A DNA stretch of 64,000 bases from Nocardioides immobilis (GTDB taxonomy: Bacteria > Actinomycetota > Actinomycetes > Propionibacteriales > Nocardioidaceae): positions 57,903 through 121,902 of the forward strand of contig NZ_QXGH01000029.1 in NCBI RefSeq assembly GCF_003515065.1, written 5' to 3'. The stretch's first letter is position 1, and each line of letters starts with the position of its first letter. A program made the position numbers and the translations under genes. Shown here one piece after another: positions 1 through 10,070 of the stretch. Below the pieces are notes generated by a model. That model did not search any database. It saw only the letters and a list, made by a program, of their open reading frames with translations, and was not told the origin of the DNA.

Positions 1-492
1 CAGGCGGTGCGGCCGGTGCCGGTGCTGATGCTCACCGCCCGCGACGACGAGACCGACATCCTCGTCGGGCTGGGCGTCGGCGCGGACGACTACGTGACCA
101 AGCCGTTCCGGATGCGGGAGCTGGTGGCCCGGGTCGCGGCCCTGCTGCGCCGGGTCGACCGTGCCGCCGAGCTCGCACTGGCGGCGGGTCCCGCTGGCAG
201 CACGGTCCTGGGCGATCTCCGGATCGACGCGGGAGCCCGCCGGGTCTGGGTCGGCACCGACGAGGTGCACCTGACGCCGACGGAGTTCGACCTGCTGATC
301 TGCCTGGCCGGCGAGCCCGGCACCGTCCTGACCCGCGACCGGCTGCTGGCCGAGGTGTGGGGCTGGCCCGGCGCCTCCGGCACCCGCACGGTCGACAGCC
401 ACATCAAGGCGCTGCGCGCCAAGATCGGGGCCGACCGGGTGCGCACCGTGCACGGCGTCGGCTACGCGCTCGAGACCGGCGCCCGACCGTGA
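1..492 (+). CDS. OmpR/PhoB-type response regulator, 3' part only
   Basis: This is the C-terminal part of a two-component response regulator; the start lies before the window. The visible protein has the end of the receiver domain, including the conserved lysine in YVTKPF, followed by a winged-helix DNA-binding domain with the usual LTPTEFDLL and RTVDSHIKALRAKIG motifs. It ends in a TGA that overlaps the GTG start of the kinase gene by 3 bases (GTGA), so the two are almost certainly translated together. It should bind DNA when phosphorylated by that kinase. The phospho-acceptor aspartate is not in the window. The first GTG in this frame, at 7, is internal and not a real start. Confidence 0.93.
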   Translation, partial: QAVRPVPVLMLTARDDETDILVGLGVGADDYVTKPFRMRELVARVAALLRRVDRAAELALAAGPAGSTVLGDLRIDAGARRVWVGTDEVHLTPTEFDLLICLAGEPGTVLTRDRLLAEVWGWPGASGTRTVDSHIKALRAKIGADRVRTVHGVGYALETGARP

Positions 493-3062
493 GCGTCCGC
501 GTCCTCGACCCGGTCCGCTCGGTCAAGGTCAAGCTCGGCCTCCTCGTCGCCGCCAGCGTGCTCGTCGCAGTCGTCGTCGCGACGATCGGAGAGGCCGGGG
601 GAGTGCCGGTCTGGCTCAGCATCCCGGTCACCGTCGCGCTCGCGCTCGCGGTCACCCAGCTGCTCGCGGTCGGCATGACCTCGCCACTGCGCGAGATGAC
701 GACCGCCGCACGGCGGATGGCCGCCGGCGACCACGACGTCCGGGTGACGGCGACCTCGCGCGACGAGGTGGGCGAGCTCGCCGACGCGTTCAACCGGATG
801 GCCGAGGAGCTCGCCGCGGTCGACCGGCAGCGCCGTGAGCTGGTCGCCAACGTGAGCCACGAGCTCCGTACGCCCATCACCGCCCTCAACGCGGTCCTCG
901 AGAACCTCGCCGACGGCGTCGCCGACCCCGACCCGGCCACCCTCCGCGCCGCGCTCGACCAGGGTGAGCGGATGGCCGGTCTGGTCGGCGACCTGCTCGA
1001 CCTCTCCCGGGTCGACGCCGGCAAGGCGCCATTGGCGCGCGAGACGGTCGACGTACGGCGGCTGCTCGACGCCGCCGTCGCCGAGTCGCGCGTGGGCGGC
1101 CGGGACGTGACGTACGACGTCCGCGTCGACCCGCCCGACCTGTCGGCCGAGGGCGACCCGGCCCGGCTGCGCCAGCTCGTCGCCAACCTGCTCGACAACG
1201 CGTCCCGGCACAGCCCGCCGGGCGGCGTCGTCTCCGTCAGCGCGCGCGCCGACTCGGGCCGCTGGCTGCTCGAGGTCTCCGACCAAGGGCCGGGGGTCGC
1301 GCCCGAGCACCGGGATCGCGCGTTCGAGCGGTTCGGCACCCTCAGCGAGGTCAGTGCCGAGAGCGGCGGCGGGGGTACCGGGCTCGGCCTCGCGATCGCC
1401 CGCTGGGTCACCGACCTGCACGGCGGGTCGATCGGCTTCGTGGACCCCGGACCGGGCGGCTCCGGTGCCCGGGTCCGCGCGGATCTCCCGCTCGTCCCTG
1501 CACCGTCCCGCCCGCCCCACGTCCCGCAGACCCGAGAGGAACCTCCCGTGACCCAGCCCACCGCACCGGTCGCCGTACGTCCCGCGCCACCGGCCGGTGC
1601 GTCGATCACCGACGCGACGTTCGGCGACTTCTGGCCCGAGCGGGCACTTCCCGGCAACGTCCGGGTGCTCCTCGGCGCACTCGGCGTCGGGGTGCTGGCC
1701 GGGATCGTGCTTCCCTTCCGCGACCTCGGGCTCGGTGTGTTCGTCGTCCTGCTGGCCGCGGGCGGGCTGGTGATGGCGGCGAGCCGGCACCGGCGCGACC
1801 CGTTCACCCTGACCTGCGCCGCGCTGTGCCTGGCCCTCGCCTCAGTCGTGGTGATCCGGGACGCGGAGTGGATCGCCGTCCTCTGCCTGCTGGCCGGCGG
1901 CGGGCTCTGCGCGGTCGGGCTGGTCCGCGGCCGCACCGTGCCGGCGTTCGTCGTGTCCGTGATCGCCTGGCCGCTGGCCGGCCTGCGTGGCCTGCCCTGG
2001 CTGGGGCGCACGATCCGCATCCTCACCGGCCTCGGCAGCGGGGCGGCCCTGCTGCGCACGGTGCTGCTCTCGGCGATCGGGCTCGCTGTCTTCGCCCTGC
2101 TGTTCGCGTCCGCCGACGCGCTGTTCGCCGAGTGGGTCGGGGCGGTGGTGCCCGACGTCGGTTCGGAGGACTTCGCGCTGCGCGTGTTCGTCGCGTTCTT
2201 CGTCGGAGGGGTCGTGCTGGCCGGCGGCTACCTCGCCCTCAACCCGCCGACGACGGACCGCGGTGTCCGCCAGCAGCGTCCGGTCGCCCACCGGTTCGAG
2301 TGGCTCGCGCCGGTGCTCGTCGTCGACGCCGTCTTCGTCCTCTTCCTGGTGGCGCAGGCGGCAGTCATCTTCGGCGGCCACGCCTACCTCGAGCGGACGA
2401 CCGGCCTGACCTACGCGGAGTACGTCCACCAAGGCTTCGGCCAGCTCACGGTCGCCACCGCGCTGACCCTGCTGGTGACCTGGGCAGCCAGCCGCAAGGC
2501 ACCCCGCGAGACGCCGGCCGACCGCGCCTGGATCCGCGGTTCGCTCGGCCCGCTGTGCGCCGCCACCCTCGTCGTCGTCGCCTCCGCCCTCTACCGGATG
2601 AGCGTCTACCAGGACGCCTACGGCTTCACCCGGCTCCGGCTGCTGGTCGACGTGTTCGAGGGCTGGCTGGGCCTGCTGGTGCTCGCCACGATGGCCGGGG
2701 GGCTCTCGCTGCGGGCCGCCTGGCTGCCGCGGTTCGGGCTGCTGACGGGCGTGGTGGCGCTGCTCGGCCTGGCCGCGATCAACCCCGACGCGTGGATCGC
2801 CCGGCACAACATCGAGCGGTACGACGACACCGGCAAGATCGACTGGGACTACCTCGCCGGTCTCTCCGACGACGCGCTCCCGGTGCTGACCGACCTGCCC
2901 GACGACCTCGAGGAGTGCGCGATCGACCTCGGCGCCCGCGCCGAGCACGGCGAGGACGACTGGCTCGAGTGGAACCTCGGCCGCGCCCGCGCCGCCGACT
3001 TCGCCGACGAGCACGAGCGGACGTGGCAGCAACGCACGGACTGTCCCGGGCAGACCTCGTAG
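489..3062 (+). CDS. Sensor histidine kinase fused to DUF4173-like membrane domain
   Basis: An 857-residue reading frame starting at GTG 489. Residues 15-60 hold two membrane segments, followed by HAMP (about 60-115), a HisKA domain with the phospho-acceptor His124 in NVSHELRTP, and a HATPase domain with N box Asn237 and G boxes DQGPGV and GTGLGL. The kinase would normally end near residue 345. Here the frame continues without a stop into about 500 residues of hydrophobic protein resembling DUF4173/DUF4153, including FASADALFAEW. An in-frame GTG at 1548 has a good ribosome-binding site (GAGAGGA) 7 bases upstream, so the membrane part may also be made as a separate protein. The substrate or signal is unknown. 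The two-domain reading is clear; whether one or two proteins are made is not. Confidence 0.85.
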   Translation: MSVRVLDPVRSVKVKLGLLVAASVLVAVVVATIGEAGGVPVWLSIPVTVALALAVTQLLAVGMTSPLREMTTAARRMAAGDHDVRVTATSRDEVGELADAFNRMAEELAAVDRQRRELVANVSHELRTPITALNAVLENLADGVADPDPATLRAALDQGERMAGLVGDLLDLSRVDAGKAPLARETVDVRRLLDAAVAESRVGGRDVTYDVRVDPPDLSAEGDPARLRQLVANLLDNASRHSPPGGVVSVSARADSGRWLLEVSDQGPGVAPEHRDRAFERFGTLSEVSAESGGGGTGLGLAIARWVTDLHGGSIGFVDPGPGGSGARVRADLPLVPAPSRPPHVPQTREEPPVTQPTAPVAVRPAPPAGASITDATFGDFWPERALPGNVRVLLGALGVGVLAGIVLPFRDLGLGVFVVLLAAGGLVMAASRHRRDPFTLTCAALCLALASVVVIRDAEWIAVLCLLAGGGLCAVGLVRGRTVPAFVVSVIAWPLAGLRGLPWLGRTIRILTGLGSGAALLRTVLLSAIGLAVFALLFASADALFAEWVGAVVPDVGSEDFALRVFVAFFVGGVVLAGGYLALNPPTTDRGVRQQRPVAHRFEWLAPVLVVDAVFVLFLVAQAAVIFGGHAYLERTTGLTYAEYVHQGFGQLTVATALTLLVTWAASRKAPRETPADRAWIRGSLGPLCAATLVVVASALYRMSVYQDAYGFTRLRLLVDVFEGWLGLLVLATMAGGLSLRAAWLPRFGLLTGVVALLGLAAINPDAWIARHNIERYDDTGKIDWDYLAGLSDDALPVLTDLPDDLEECAIDLGARAEHGEDDWLEWNLGRARAADFADEHERTWQQRTDCPGQTS

Positions 3063-3072
3063 TGGTGCAGGG

Positions 3073-3160
3073 ATCCCCGGTCGACCGGGGATTCGTGCGC
3101 TTGTCAGGCAATGCAACGCCCGACAAGTGCAAGTTTCCCCGGTCGGCCGGGGATTCCTGC
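3073..3160. repeat. Duplicated palindrome and hairpin between kinase gene and furA
   Basis: A perfect 20-bp palindrome (ATCCCCGGTCGACCGGGGAT, 3073-3092) is followed 62 bp later by a near copy (3136-3153). The shared stretch continues on the right as GGGGATTC(G/C)TGC. Between them CTTGTC (3100-3105) can pair with GACAAG (3122-3127). The structures may terminate kinase transcription and shield the furA promoter just downstream. The function is inferred from position only. Confidence 0.6.
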
Positions 3161-3170
3161 CGTCGATAAA

Positions 3171-3199
3171 CTTGACTCATTCAAGAAAGCGAGTATGTT
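3171..3199 (+). promoter_or_regulatory. furA promoter with overlapping FurA-like operator
   Basis: TTGACT (3172-3177) and TATGTT (3194-3199) form a sigma-70-type promoter with a 16-base spacer. An inverted repeat CTTGA-CTCAT-TCAAG (3171-3185) lies over the -35 box, where a Fur-type repressor would block transcription. The -10 box ends 7 bases before GTG 3207, so the furA message is probably leaderless. Autoregulated furA-katG units of this kind are known in mycobacteria and streptomycetes. Confidence 0.7.
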
Positions 3200-3206
3200 C
3201 GGGAAC

Positions 3207-3635
3207 GTGACCACGGCAGCCGACTACGAGCAGATGCTTCGTGGTGCCGACCTGCGCGTGACCCGGCCCCGCGTCGCGGTACTCGGGGCCGTGCACGGGC
3301 TTCCGCACGCCGACACCGACGCCATCATCGGCGCGGTCCGGGCCGAGGAGGGAGACGTCTCCCACCAGGCCGTGTACGACGTGCTCCGCGCGCTCACCGC
3401 GGTCGGGCTGGTCCGTCGGATCCAGCCGTCCGGATCGGTGGCGCGCTACGAGGCGCGCGTCGGCGACAACCACCACCATGTCGTCTGTCGCACCTGCGGC
3501 GCCATCGCCGACGTCGACTGCGCCGTCGGCGAGGTCCCGTGCCTGACCGCGGCCGACGACCACGGCTTCGTCATCGACGAGGCCGAGGTCATCTACTGGG
3601 GCAGCTGCCCCGACTGCTCCACCGCACGACCCTGA
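3207..3635 (+). CDS. furA: Fur-family redox repressor of katG
   Basis: A 142-residue Fur-family repressor. The N-terminal winged helix contains LRVTRPRVAVL and SHQAVYDVLRAL. The C-terminal half has the metal-binding DNHHHVVCRTCG and a final CPDC pair typical of structural zinc sites. It lies 41 bp upstream of katG, the arrangement in which FurA represses a catalase-peroxidase gene and is relieved by oxidation. GTG 3207 was chosen because it follows the -10 box at the leaderless distance. ATG 3195 lies inside the -10 box, and the longer frame from 3111 runs through the promoter. Confidence 0.93.
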   Translation: MTTAADYEQMLRGADLRVTRPRVAVLGAVHGLPHADTDAIIGAVRAEEGDVSHQAVYDVLRALTAVGLVRRIQPSGSVARYEARVGDNHHHVVCRTCGAIADVDCAVGEVPCLTAADDHGFVIDEAEVIYWGSCPDCSTARP

Positions 3636-3676
3636 CCGATATCCCCGCCCCACCAGCTAGTCCGAAAGGTTTCCCC

Positions 3677-5887
<2,211 letters not shown>

Positions 5888-5909
5888 TCGAACTGGGCAT
5901 GTCGCCCCC

Positions 5910-5942
5910 GTCGACCCGCCGCCGGCCCGGCGGCGGGTCGAC
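5910..5942 (+). terminator. katG terminator hairpin
   Basis: An almost loopless inverted repeat with 16-bp arms around one central base (GTCGACCCGCCGCCGG and its complement), 22 bases after the katG stop. There is no U-tract, as is common in actinobacteria. Confidence 0.75.
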
Positions 5943-6114
5943 GCAATCAGTGGCAGAATGCGGCTGCGGGAGACGAACAGGTGCTTTTCAGAAGTGAGAT
6001 CGACACGAATCGGTTGACCTACGAAATCTCGCCATGGAGCAGTCCGTACCCCCTACGCTCTCGGGTGTCGGCACGCTGCCGTGCAGTTCGGGCGACGGGG
6101 TCTAAGGGGCGCTA

Positions 6115-6786
6115 ATGAGCTGGAACCAAGCCGCTGCGGCGGCAGAGCCGCTGATGCGAACCTCGGCCGAGGACAACGAGCTCCTCGACCGGTGGTCGAG
6201 CGAGCTCGACGCTGCCCCCGACCTCTGGGTCGAGGACGCGGCGGAGCGTCGCGCGCGGCTCCAGGAGCTCTCCAAGGCCACCCTGAGCCTGACCATCTGC
6301 GGCGACGTCGAGGGGACCATCACCGTCGAGCTGCCCTGCGAGGTGAGCGAGGAGCGGCCTGGCGACCTCAGCCCGGTCGACGGCGAGCCGGTGCCGATGT
6401 CGTGGCTGATCGCGCGGGTCGAGGCGATCGTCCCGGTTGCCCTGGGCCGCACCCAGCTGACCTCGTTCTCGATCGCCATTCCCGGCCACGTCGGCCCGGG
6501 TCTCTACCCCCTGGACGACCTGCGCCGCCGCGCCGAGAGCGACGAGGTGGAGTGGTGGGAGGTCGACGACTTCCACCTGAGCCCCGACGCCCGCGGCGGC
6601 GAGTCCACGTTCTACCTCGACAACGACGCGCTCGACGGAGCATGGGTCGCCACCACCGGCGCGTCGATCGCGTTCGACGTACCGATGGCGTCGGTCGTCA
6701 GCGAGGTCCGCGTGACCGGGACCATCACCTGGGCGGAGCCCCGTGACCGGCCCCGCACCCTCGCAGAGCCCACGGATCTGCGCTAA
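6115..6786 (+). CDS. Conserved hypothetical protein upstream of the stress sigma factor
   Basis: A 223-residue acidic, soluble protein that I do not recognise. It has no signal peptide, no membrane segment and no cysteine-rich site. The N-terminus is helical and alanine-rich. The middle and C-terminus look beta-rich (TLSLTICGDVEGTITVELP and a closing VRVTGTITWAEP), suggesting a beta-sandwich. Start ATG 6115 follows an AAGGGG-like site. The gene ends 17 bases before the promoter of the sigma factor gene and reads in the same direction, so read-through is possible. A role in the stress response is only guessed from position. Confidence 0.75.
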   Translation: MSWNQAAAAAEPLMRTSAEDNELLDRWSSELDAAPDLWVEDAAERRARLQELSKATLSLTICGDVEGTITVELPCEVSEERPGDLSPVDGEPVPMSWLIARVEAIVPVALGRTQLTSFSIAIPGHVGPGLYPLDDLRRRAESDEVEWWEVDDFHLSPDARGGESTFYLDNDALDGAWVATTGASIAFDVPMASVVSEVRVTGTITWAEPRDRPRTLAEPTDLR

Positions 6787-6803
6787 GTTCGAAGCAGCGT
6801 CAG

Positions 6804-6829
6804 GTTTGACGCCTTTCCCCACGGGGTAC
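6804..6829 (+). promoter_or_regulatory. SigB/SigF-type promoter of the sigma factor gene
   Basis: GTTT (6804-6807), a 16-base spacer and GGGTAC (6824-6829) match the general-stress sigma promoter pattern of gram-positive bacteria (GTTT/GNNT, 14-16 bases, GGGTAC/T). It lies about 70 bases before the sigma factor start codon, which suggests positive autoregulation. Confidence 0.72.
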
Positions 6830-6897
6830 ATGTCGGCCAGACGTATTGCGTGGCCCAGCCAACCGCCACGACTGCTCTTGACCTTGGAGTCAGAGAC

Positions 6898-7740
6898 ATG
6901 TCTAACGCCACCCTTATGGAGCCTGCTCATCGCTCCGTTGAACCCATTCCCAGCTCGGCTCAGGCCGAGCCCCCCGATCGCAAGCGGCGGACGGCCGAGC
7001 TGATCGCTCAAGCCGCCGAGTGCGAGGGGGACGAGCGGCAGGCGATCCTCGACGAGGTGATCCTGCTCAACATCCCGGTCGCCCATGCCCTCGCGTCCCG
7101 CTACCGCAACCGCGGGCAGCCGATCGAGGAGCTCGAGCAGGTCGCCTGCCTCGCGCTCACCAAGGCGGTACGCGCCTACGACCCCGCTCGTGGCGACGAC
7201 CTCCTCGTCTTCGCCGTGCCGAGCATCCTCGGTGAGCTCAAGCGCTACTTCCGGGACGTCACCTGGACGGTGCGCCCACCGCGACGGATCCAGGAGCTCC
7301 GGCCGCGCCTGAGCGAGGCCGAGGAGGAGCTGACCCAGCAGCTCGGGCGCCCGCCCCGGCCGAGTGAGGTCGCCGAGTACGTCGGCTGCTCGACGGAGGA
7401 CGTCCTCGAGGCGCACGAGTCGGTCACCTGCGCGTCACCGGACTCGCTGAACGAGAGCCGGCCCGGCGACGGTGACTTCGCCTGGATCGAACGACTGCCG
7501 AGCGAGGAGTTCGGCTTCCAGCGTGCCGAGGCGGTGGCCGTCCTCGGGCCGGCGTGCCGTCGACTCAAGCGGCGTGACCGTCAGATCCTCGAGATGAGGT
7601 TCTTCGAGCAGAAGACCCAGCAGCAGATCGCCGACGAGCTCGGCGTGACGCAGGTCCAGGTCTCGCGGCTCCTGCAGCGGATCCTGACTGACCTTCGGCG
7701 CAGCATCACGGGTCAGCGTCGTCCGGTGAAGGCGGCCTGA
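6898..7740 (+). CDS. SigB/SigF-family general-stress RNA polymerase sigma factor
   Basis: A 280-residue group 3 sigma factor. After about 40 unconserved residues come region 2 (NIPVAHALASRYRNRGQPIEELEQVACLALTKAV and AYDPARGDDLLVFAVPSILGELKRYFRD), region 3 (LGRPPRPSEVAEYVGCSTEDV) and region 4 (LKRRDRQILEMRFFEQKTQQQIADELGVTQVQVSRLL). This is the SigB/F/G family controlling stress or development. ATG 6898 has GGAG upstream; an in-frame GTG at 6850 is less likely. Relatives are usually held by an RsbW-type anti-sigma kinase, but no such gene is in this window, so control must come from elsewhere or from transcription. Several nearby genes carry the matching promoter. Confidence 0.92.
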   Translation: MSNATLMEPAHRSVEPIPSSAQAEPPDRKRRTAELIAQAAECEGDERQAILDEVILLNIPVAHALASRYRNRGQPIEELEQVACLALTKAVRAYDPARGDDLLVFAVPSILGELKRYFRDVTWTVRPPRRIQELRPRLSEAEEELTQQLGRPPRPSEVAEYVGCSTEDVLEAHESVTCASPDSLNESRPGDGDFAWIERLPSEEFGFQRAEAVAVLGPACRRLKRRDRQILEMRFFEQKTQQQIADELGVTQVQVSRLLQRILTDLRRSITGQRRPVKAA

Positions 7741-7751
7741 CCGGCACCCGG

Positions 7752-7791
7752 GTACCCGGCCAGGACCTTGCTACCCCTCCTGGCCGGGTAC
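7752..7791. terminator. Bidirectional terminator between convergent genes
   Basis: Perfect 14-bp arms (GTACCCGGCCAGGA and complement) with a 12-base loop, placed between the stop codons of the sigma factor gene (+) and the dehydrogenase gene (-), which it can serve jointly. Confidence 0.85.
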
Positions 7792-7793
7792 TC

Positions 7794-8978
7794 CTAGGGC
7801 TGGAAGACGACCTTGACCATGCCGTTCCGCTTGTCGCGGAAGTCGCGGTAGGCGGCGGGCGCGTCCGTCAACGGCAGGTGGTGGGTCGCGAACTGCTCGA
7901 CGCCGAGCGGGTCCTCGTCGTCGAGCAGCAGCTCGAGGATGTCGTCGGACCACGCGCGGACGTTGGCCTGCCCCATTCGCAGCTGGACCTGCTTGTCGAA
8001 CATCTCCATGAGGGGCATCGGATCCATGGAGCCGCCGTAGACGCCGGCCACCGAGACCGTGCCGCCTCTGCGGACGGCGTCGAGCGCCAGGTGCAGCGCG
8101 GCCAGCCGGTCGACGCCGGACTTGCGGAGGATCGGCTCGCCGATCGCGTCCGGGAACAGGCTGATCACGTTGCTGATCCCTTCGATGACCGGCGAGCCGT
8201 GCGCCTCCATCCCCACCGCGTCGATGACCGCGTCGGCGCCACGACCGTTCGTCACCGTCAGGACGATGTCCAGCACCCGGTCGTCCGGGCTGATCATCGG
8301 AATCGTCTCCGCGCCGAACGCCGCCACCCGGCTCAGCCGCTCGGAGACCGGGTCGGCGACCAGCACCCGACAGCCGCGCTGGATCGCGATCCGTGCGGAC
8401 ATGTCACCGATCGGTCCGGCGCCGAGCACGAGGAGGGTGTCGCCGTACCGGACATCGGCGTACTCCACCGCCTGCCACGCCGTCGGGAGCACGTCGGAGA
8501 GGAAGAGGAACCGGTCGTCCGGAGGGCCGTGCGGGACCTTGATCGGCAGCTGGTCGGCGAACGGGACGCGGAGCAGCTCGGCCTGGCCGCCGGGCACTGC
8601 GCCGTACAGCTTGCTGTAGCCGAACAGGCTGGCGCCGGTGCCGTGCTCCACGTTCTGCGTGGTCTCGCACTGGCTCTGGAGGCCCTGGGCGCACATCCAG
8701 CAGGTGCCGCAGCTGAGGTTGAAAGGTACGACGACCCGGTCGCCGGGGGCGAGCGTCCGTACCTCGGGACCGACCTCGGCGACCACCCCCATCGGCTCGT
8801 GGCCCACGATGTCCCCCGGTTCCATGAACGGCGCGAGCGGATCGTAGAGATGCAGGTCGGAGCCGCAGAGCCCGGTCGACGTCACCTCGACGATGACGTC
8901 GTCCCGCCGCAGGAGGGTCGGGTCCGGGACCTCCTCGACCGTCACCTTGCGGCGGCCCTGCCAGGTCACTGCCTTCAT
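7794..8978 (-). CDS. Zinc-dependent alcohol dehydrogenase (formaldehyde/threonine dehydrogenase-like)
   Basis: A 394-residue medium-chain dehydrogenase that should oxidise an alcohol, or a formaldehyde adduct, with NAD(P). Catalytic zinc ligands lie in CGSDLH and GHEPMG; structural zinc cysteines lie in SCGTCWMCAQG; the Rossmann glycines lie in VLGAGPIG. The extra segment and overall length resemble the glutathione-independent formaldehyde dehydrogenase branch (COG1063). ATG 8978 has an excellent ribosome-binding site, GAGGAGGAAAG. A possible SigB-type site lies about 110 bp upstream, which would make it part of the stress set. The true substrate cannot be told from sequence. Confidence 0.9.
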   Translation of the reverse strand: MKAVTWQGRRKVTVEEVPDPTLLRRDDVIVEVTSTGLCGSDLHLYDPLAPFMEPGDIVGHEPMGVVAEVGPEVRTLAPGDRVVVPFNLSCGTCWMCAQGLQSQCETTQNVEHGTGASLFGYSKLYGAVPGGQAELLRVPFADQLPIKVPHGPPDDRFLFLSDVLPTAWQAVEYADVRYGDTLLVLGAGPIGDMSARIAIQRGCRVLVADPVSERLSRVAAFGAETIPMISPDDRVLDIVLTVTNGRGADAVIDAVGMEAHGSPVIEGISNVISLFPDAIGEPILRKSGVDRLAALHLALDAVRRGGTVSVAGVYGGSMDPMPLMEMFDKQVQLRMGQANVRAWSDDILELLLDDEDPLGVEQFATHHLPLTDAPAAYRDFRDKRNGMVKVVFQP

Positions 8979-9086
8979 CTTTCCTCCTCGGGAGTGTCTT
9001 GCCGTGACCCTCGGCCGTTGGAGATGATAGGAATTCGCAGGGTGGGTCGGCGCCTCAACGGTCGGCCTCCTCGGGGTCTGGTTTCG

Positions 9087-9111
9087 ATACCCGTGTGGTA
9101 GGACGACATAC
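9087..9111 (-). promoter_or_regulatory. Possible SigB-type promoter for the dehydrogenase gene
   Basis: On the minus strand GTAT, 15 bases and GGGTAT fit the GNNT-N14-16-GGGTAC/T pattern. It would give a leader of roughly 100 bases before ATG 8978. The -35 part is weakly defined. Confidence 0.4.
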
Positions 9112-9141
9112 GGTCGTGAGCGGTCGACAGAGGAGGCGGGG

Positions 9142-9870
9142 ATGACAAGCGGTGAGGCACCTGCGGTGCGCCGGGAGGAGAGTCTCGAGGGCACGCCCGA
9201 GGTCGTGGTCCATCCGTTCGCCGACGACGACGTACGGCAGACGGGACGGTTCGCGTACGACGTACGCAACGACACCTGGGAGTGGGACGACGACGTCTTC
9301 GCGATTCACGGCTACGAGCCGGGGGAGGTCGAACCGACCACGGAGCTGTTCCTCCTGCACAAGCACGACGGCGACCGTGACCGGGTCCTGCAGACGTTCA
9401 AGGAGGCGATCGCCAGCGGCGAGCCCTTCAACCTCTACTACCGGATCCGGGCCAAGGGTGCCGAGCGTCGGGTCGTCGTGGTGGGCGAGGGCATCCGCGA
9501 CGCCAACGGTTTGGTGGAGCAGCTGGTCGGCTACTACCTCGACCTGACTCCGGAGTTCGCGGCGGAGAACGCCGCGGCGGCTGACGCAGCGGTCGCCGCC
9601 TCTGCGGCGGCCCGTGAGTCGATCGAACAGGCCAAGGGCATCCTGATGCTCGGCTACGGGCTCGACCCCGACGCGGCGTTCGCGATGCTGCGCTGGTGGT
9701 CCCGCAACCGCAACGTCAAGGTGCGCGAGATCGCCGAGCGCCTGATCGAGATCGCCCGGACGGGCCACGTCAGCCACCCGGGTCTTCGGTCGATGCTCGA
9801 CGCTCTCATCCACGACCTCGCGACCGGGCGGCCGGCCGACCGCCCCAGCGCCAACAACGACGGATCCTGA
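9142..9870 (+). CDS. PAS-ANTAR putative RNA-binding regulator
   Basis: A 242-residue protein with a PAS fold at about residues 30-125 (FAYDVRNDTWEWDDDVFAIHGY and PFNLYYRIRAKGAERRV) and an ANTAR domain at about 140-205 (AARESIEQAKGILMLGYGLDPDAAFAMLRWWSR). ANTAR domains bind paired RNA hairpins and prevent early termination. Combined with PAS they form a sensor that acts after transcription begins. ATG 9142 follows AGGAGGCGGG. It lies divergently from the dehydrogenase in the stress block. The ligand and RNA targets are unknown. The C-terminal 30 residues are low-complexity. Confidence 0.9.
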   Translation: MTSGEAPAVRREESLEGTPEVVVHPFADDDVRQTGRFAYDVRNDTWEWDDDVFAIHGYEPGEVEPTTELFLLHKHDGDRDRVLQTFKEAIASGEPFNLYYRIRAKGAERRVVVVGEGIRDANGLVEQLVGYYLDLTPEFAAENAAAADAAVAASAAARESIEQAKGILMLGYGLDPDAAFAMLRWWSRNRNVKVREIAERLIEIARTGHVSHPGLRSMLDALIHDLATGRPADRPSANNDGS

Positions 9871-9906
9871 TCAGGACTCCGCCGGCCGGGACGGTCGACC
9901 GCCGAA

Positions 9907-9926
9907 CCCTCTGCTGACGCAGAGGG
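9907..9926 (+). terminator. Terminator after the PAS-ANTAR gene
   Basis: A perfect 8-bp stem CCCTCTGC/GCAGAGGG with a TGAC loop, 37 bases after the stop codon. The small membrane gene on the other strand ends 37 bases further on, so it may serve both. Confidence 0.7.
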
Positions 9927-9962
9927 AGAGGTGGGAGCCGCACCTCACTGCAGTTTCGGGCC

Positions 9963-10070
9963 TCAGCTCAGCACGGCTCCCACCAGCCATAGGGTGGCCA
10001 GCACGACCAGCAGGATGACCACGAACCCCGCGACCATCAGCGGTCTGTTGCTCGACCGCAAGGTGGTCAT
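9963..10070 (-). CDS. 35-residue single-pass membrane protein
   Basis: A very small gene encoding 35 residues: a short basic N-terminus (MTTLRSSNRPLM) and one hydrophobic helix rich in valine and leucine. Its ATG overlaps the TGA of the upstream 86-residue gene (ATGA, 10067-10070), so translation is probably coupled. The coupling, clean transmembrane segment and terminator just beyond support a real gene. The function is unknown. Its position in the stress block suggests a small membrane stress protein, but this is inference. Confidence 0.65.
   Translation of the reverse strand: MTTLRSSNRPLMVAGFVVILLVVLATLWLVGAVLS

Noticed and set aside
3111..3206. N-terminal extension of Fur from ATG 3111
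   Set aside because: It would place coding sequence through the promoter and operator, and the added residues are not Fur-like.
9081..9101. Plus-strand SigB-type promoter for the PAS-ANTAR gene
   Set aside because: GTTT is present, but the spacer to TGGTAG is only about 11 bases and the -10 is poor.
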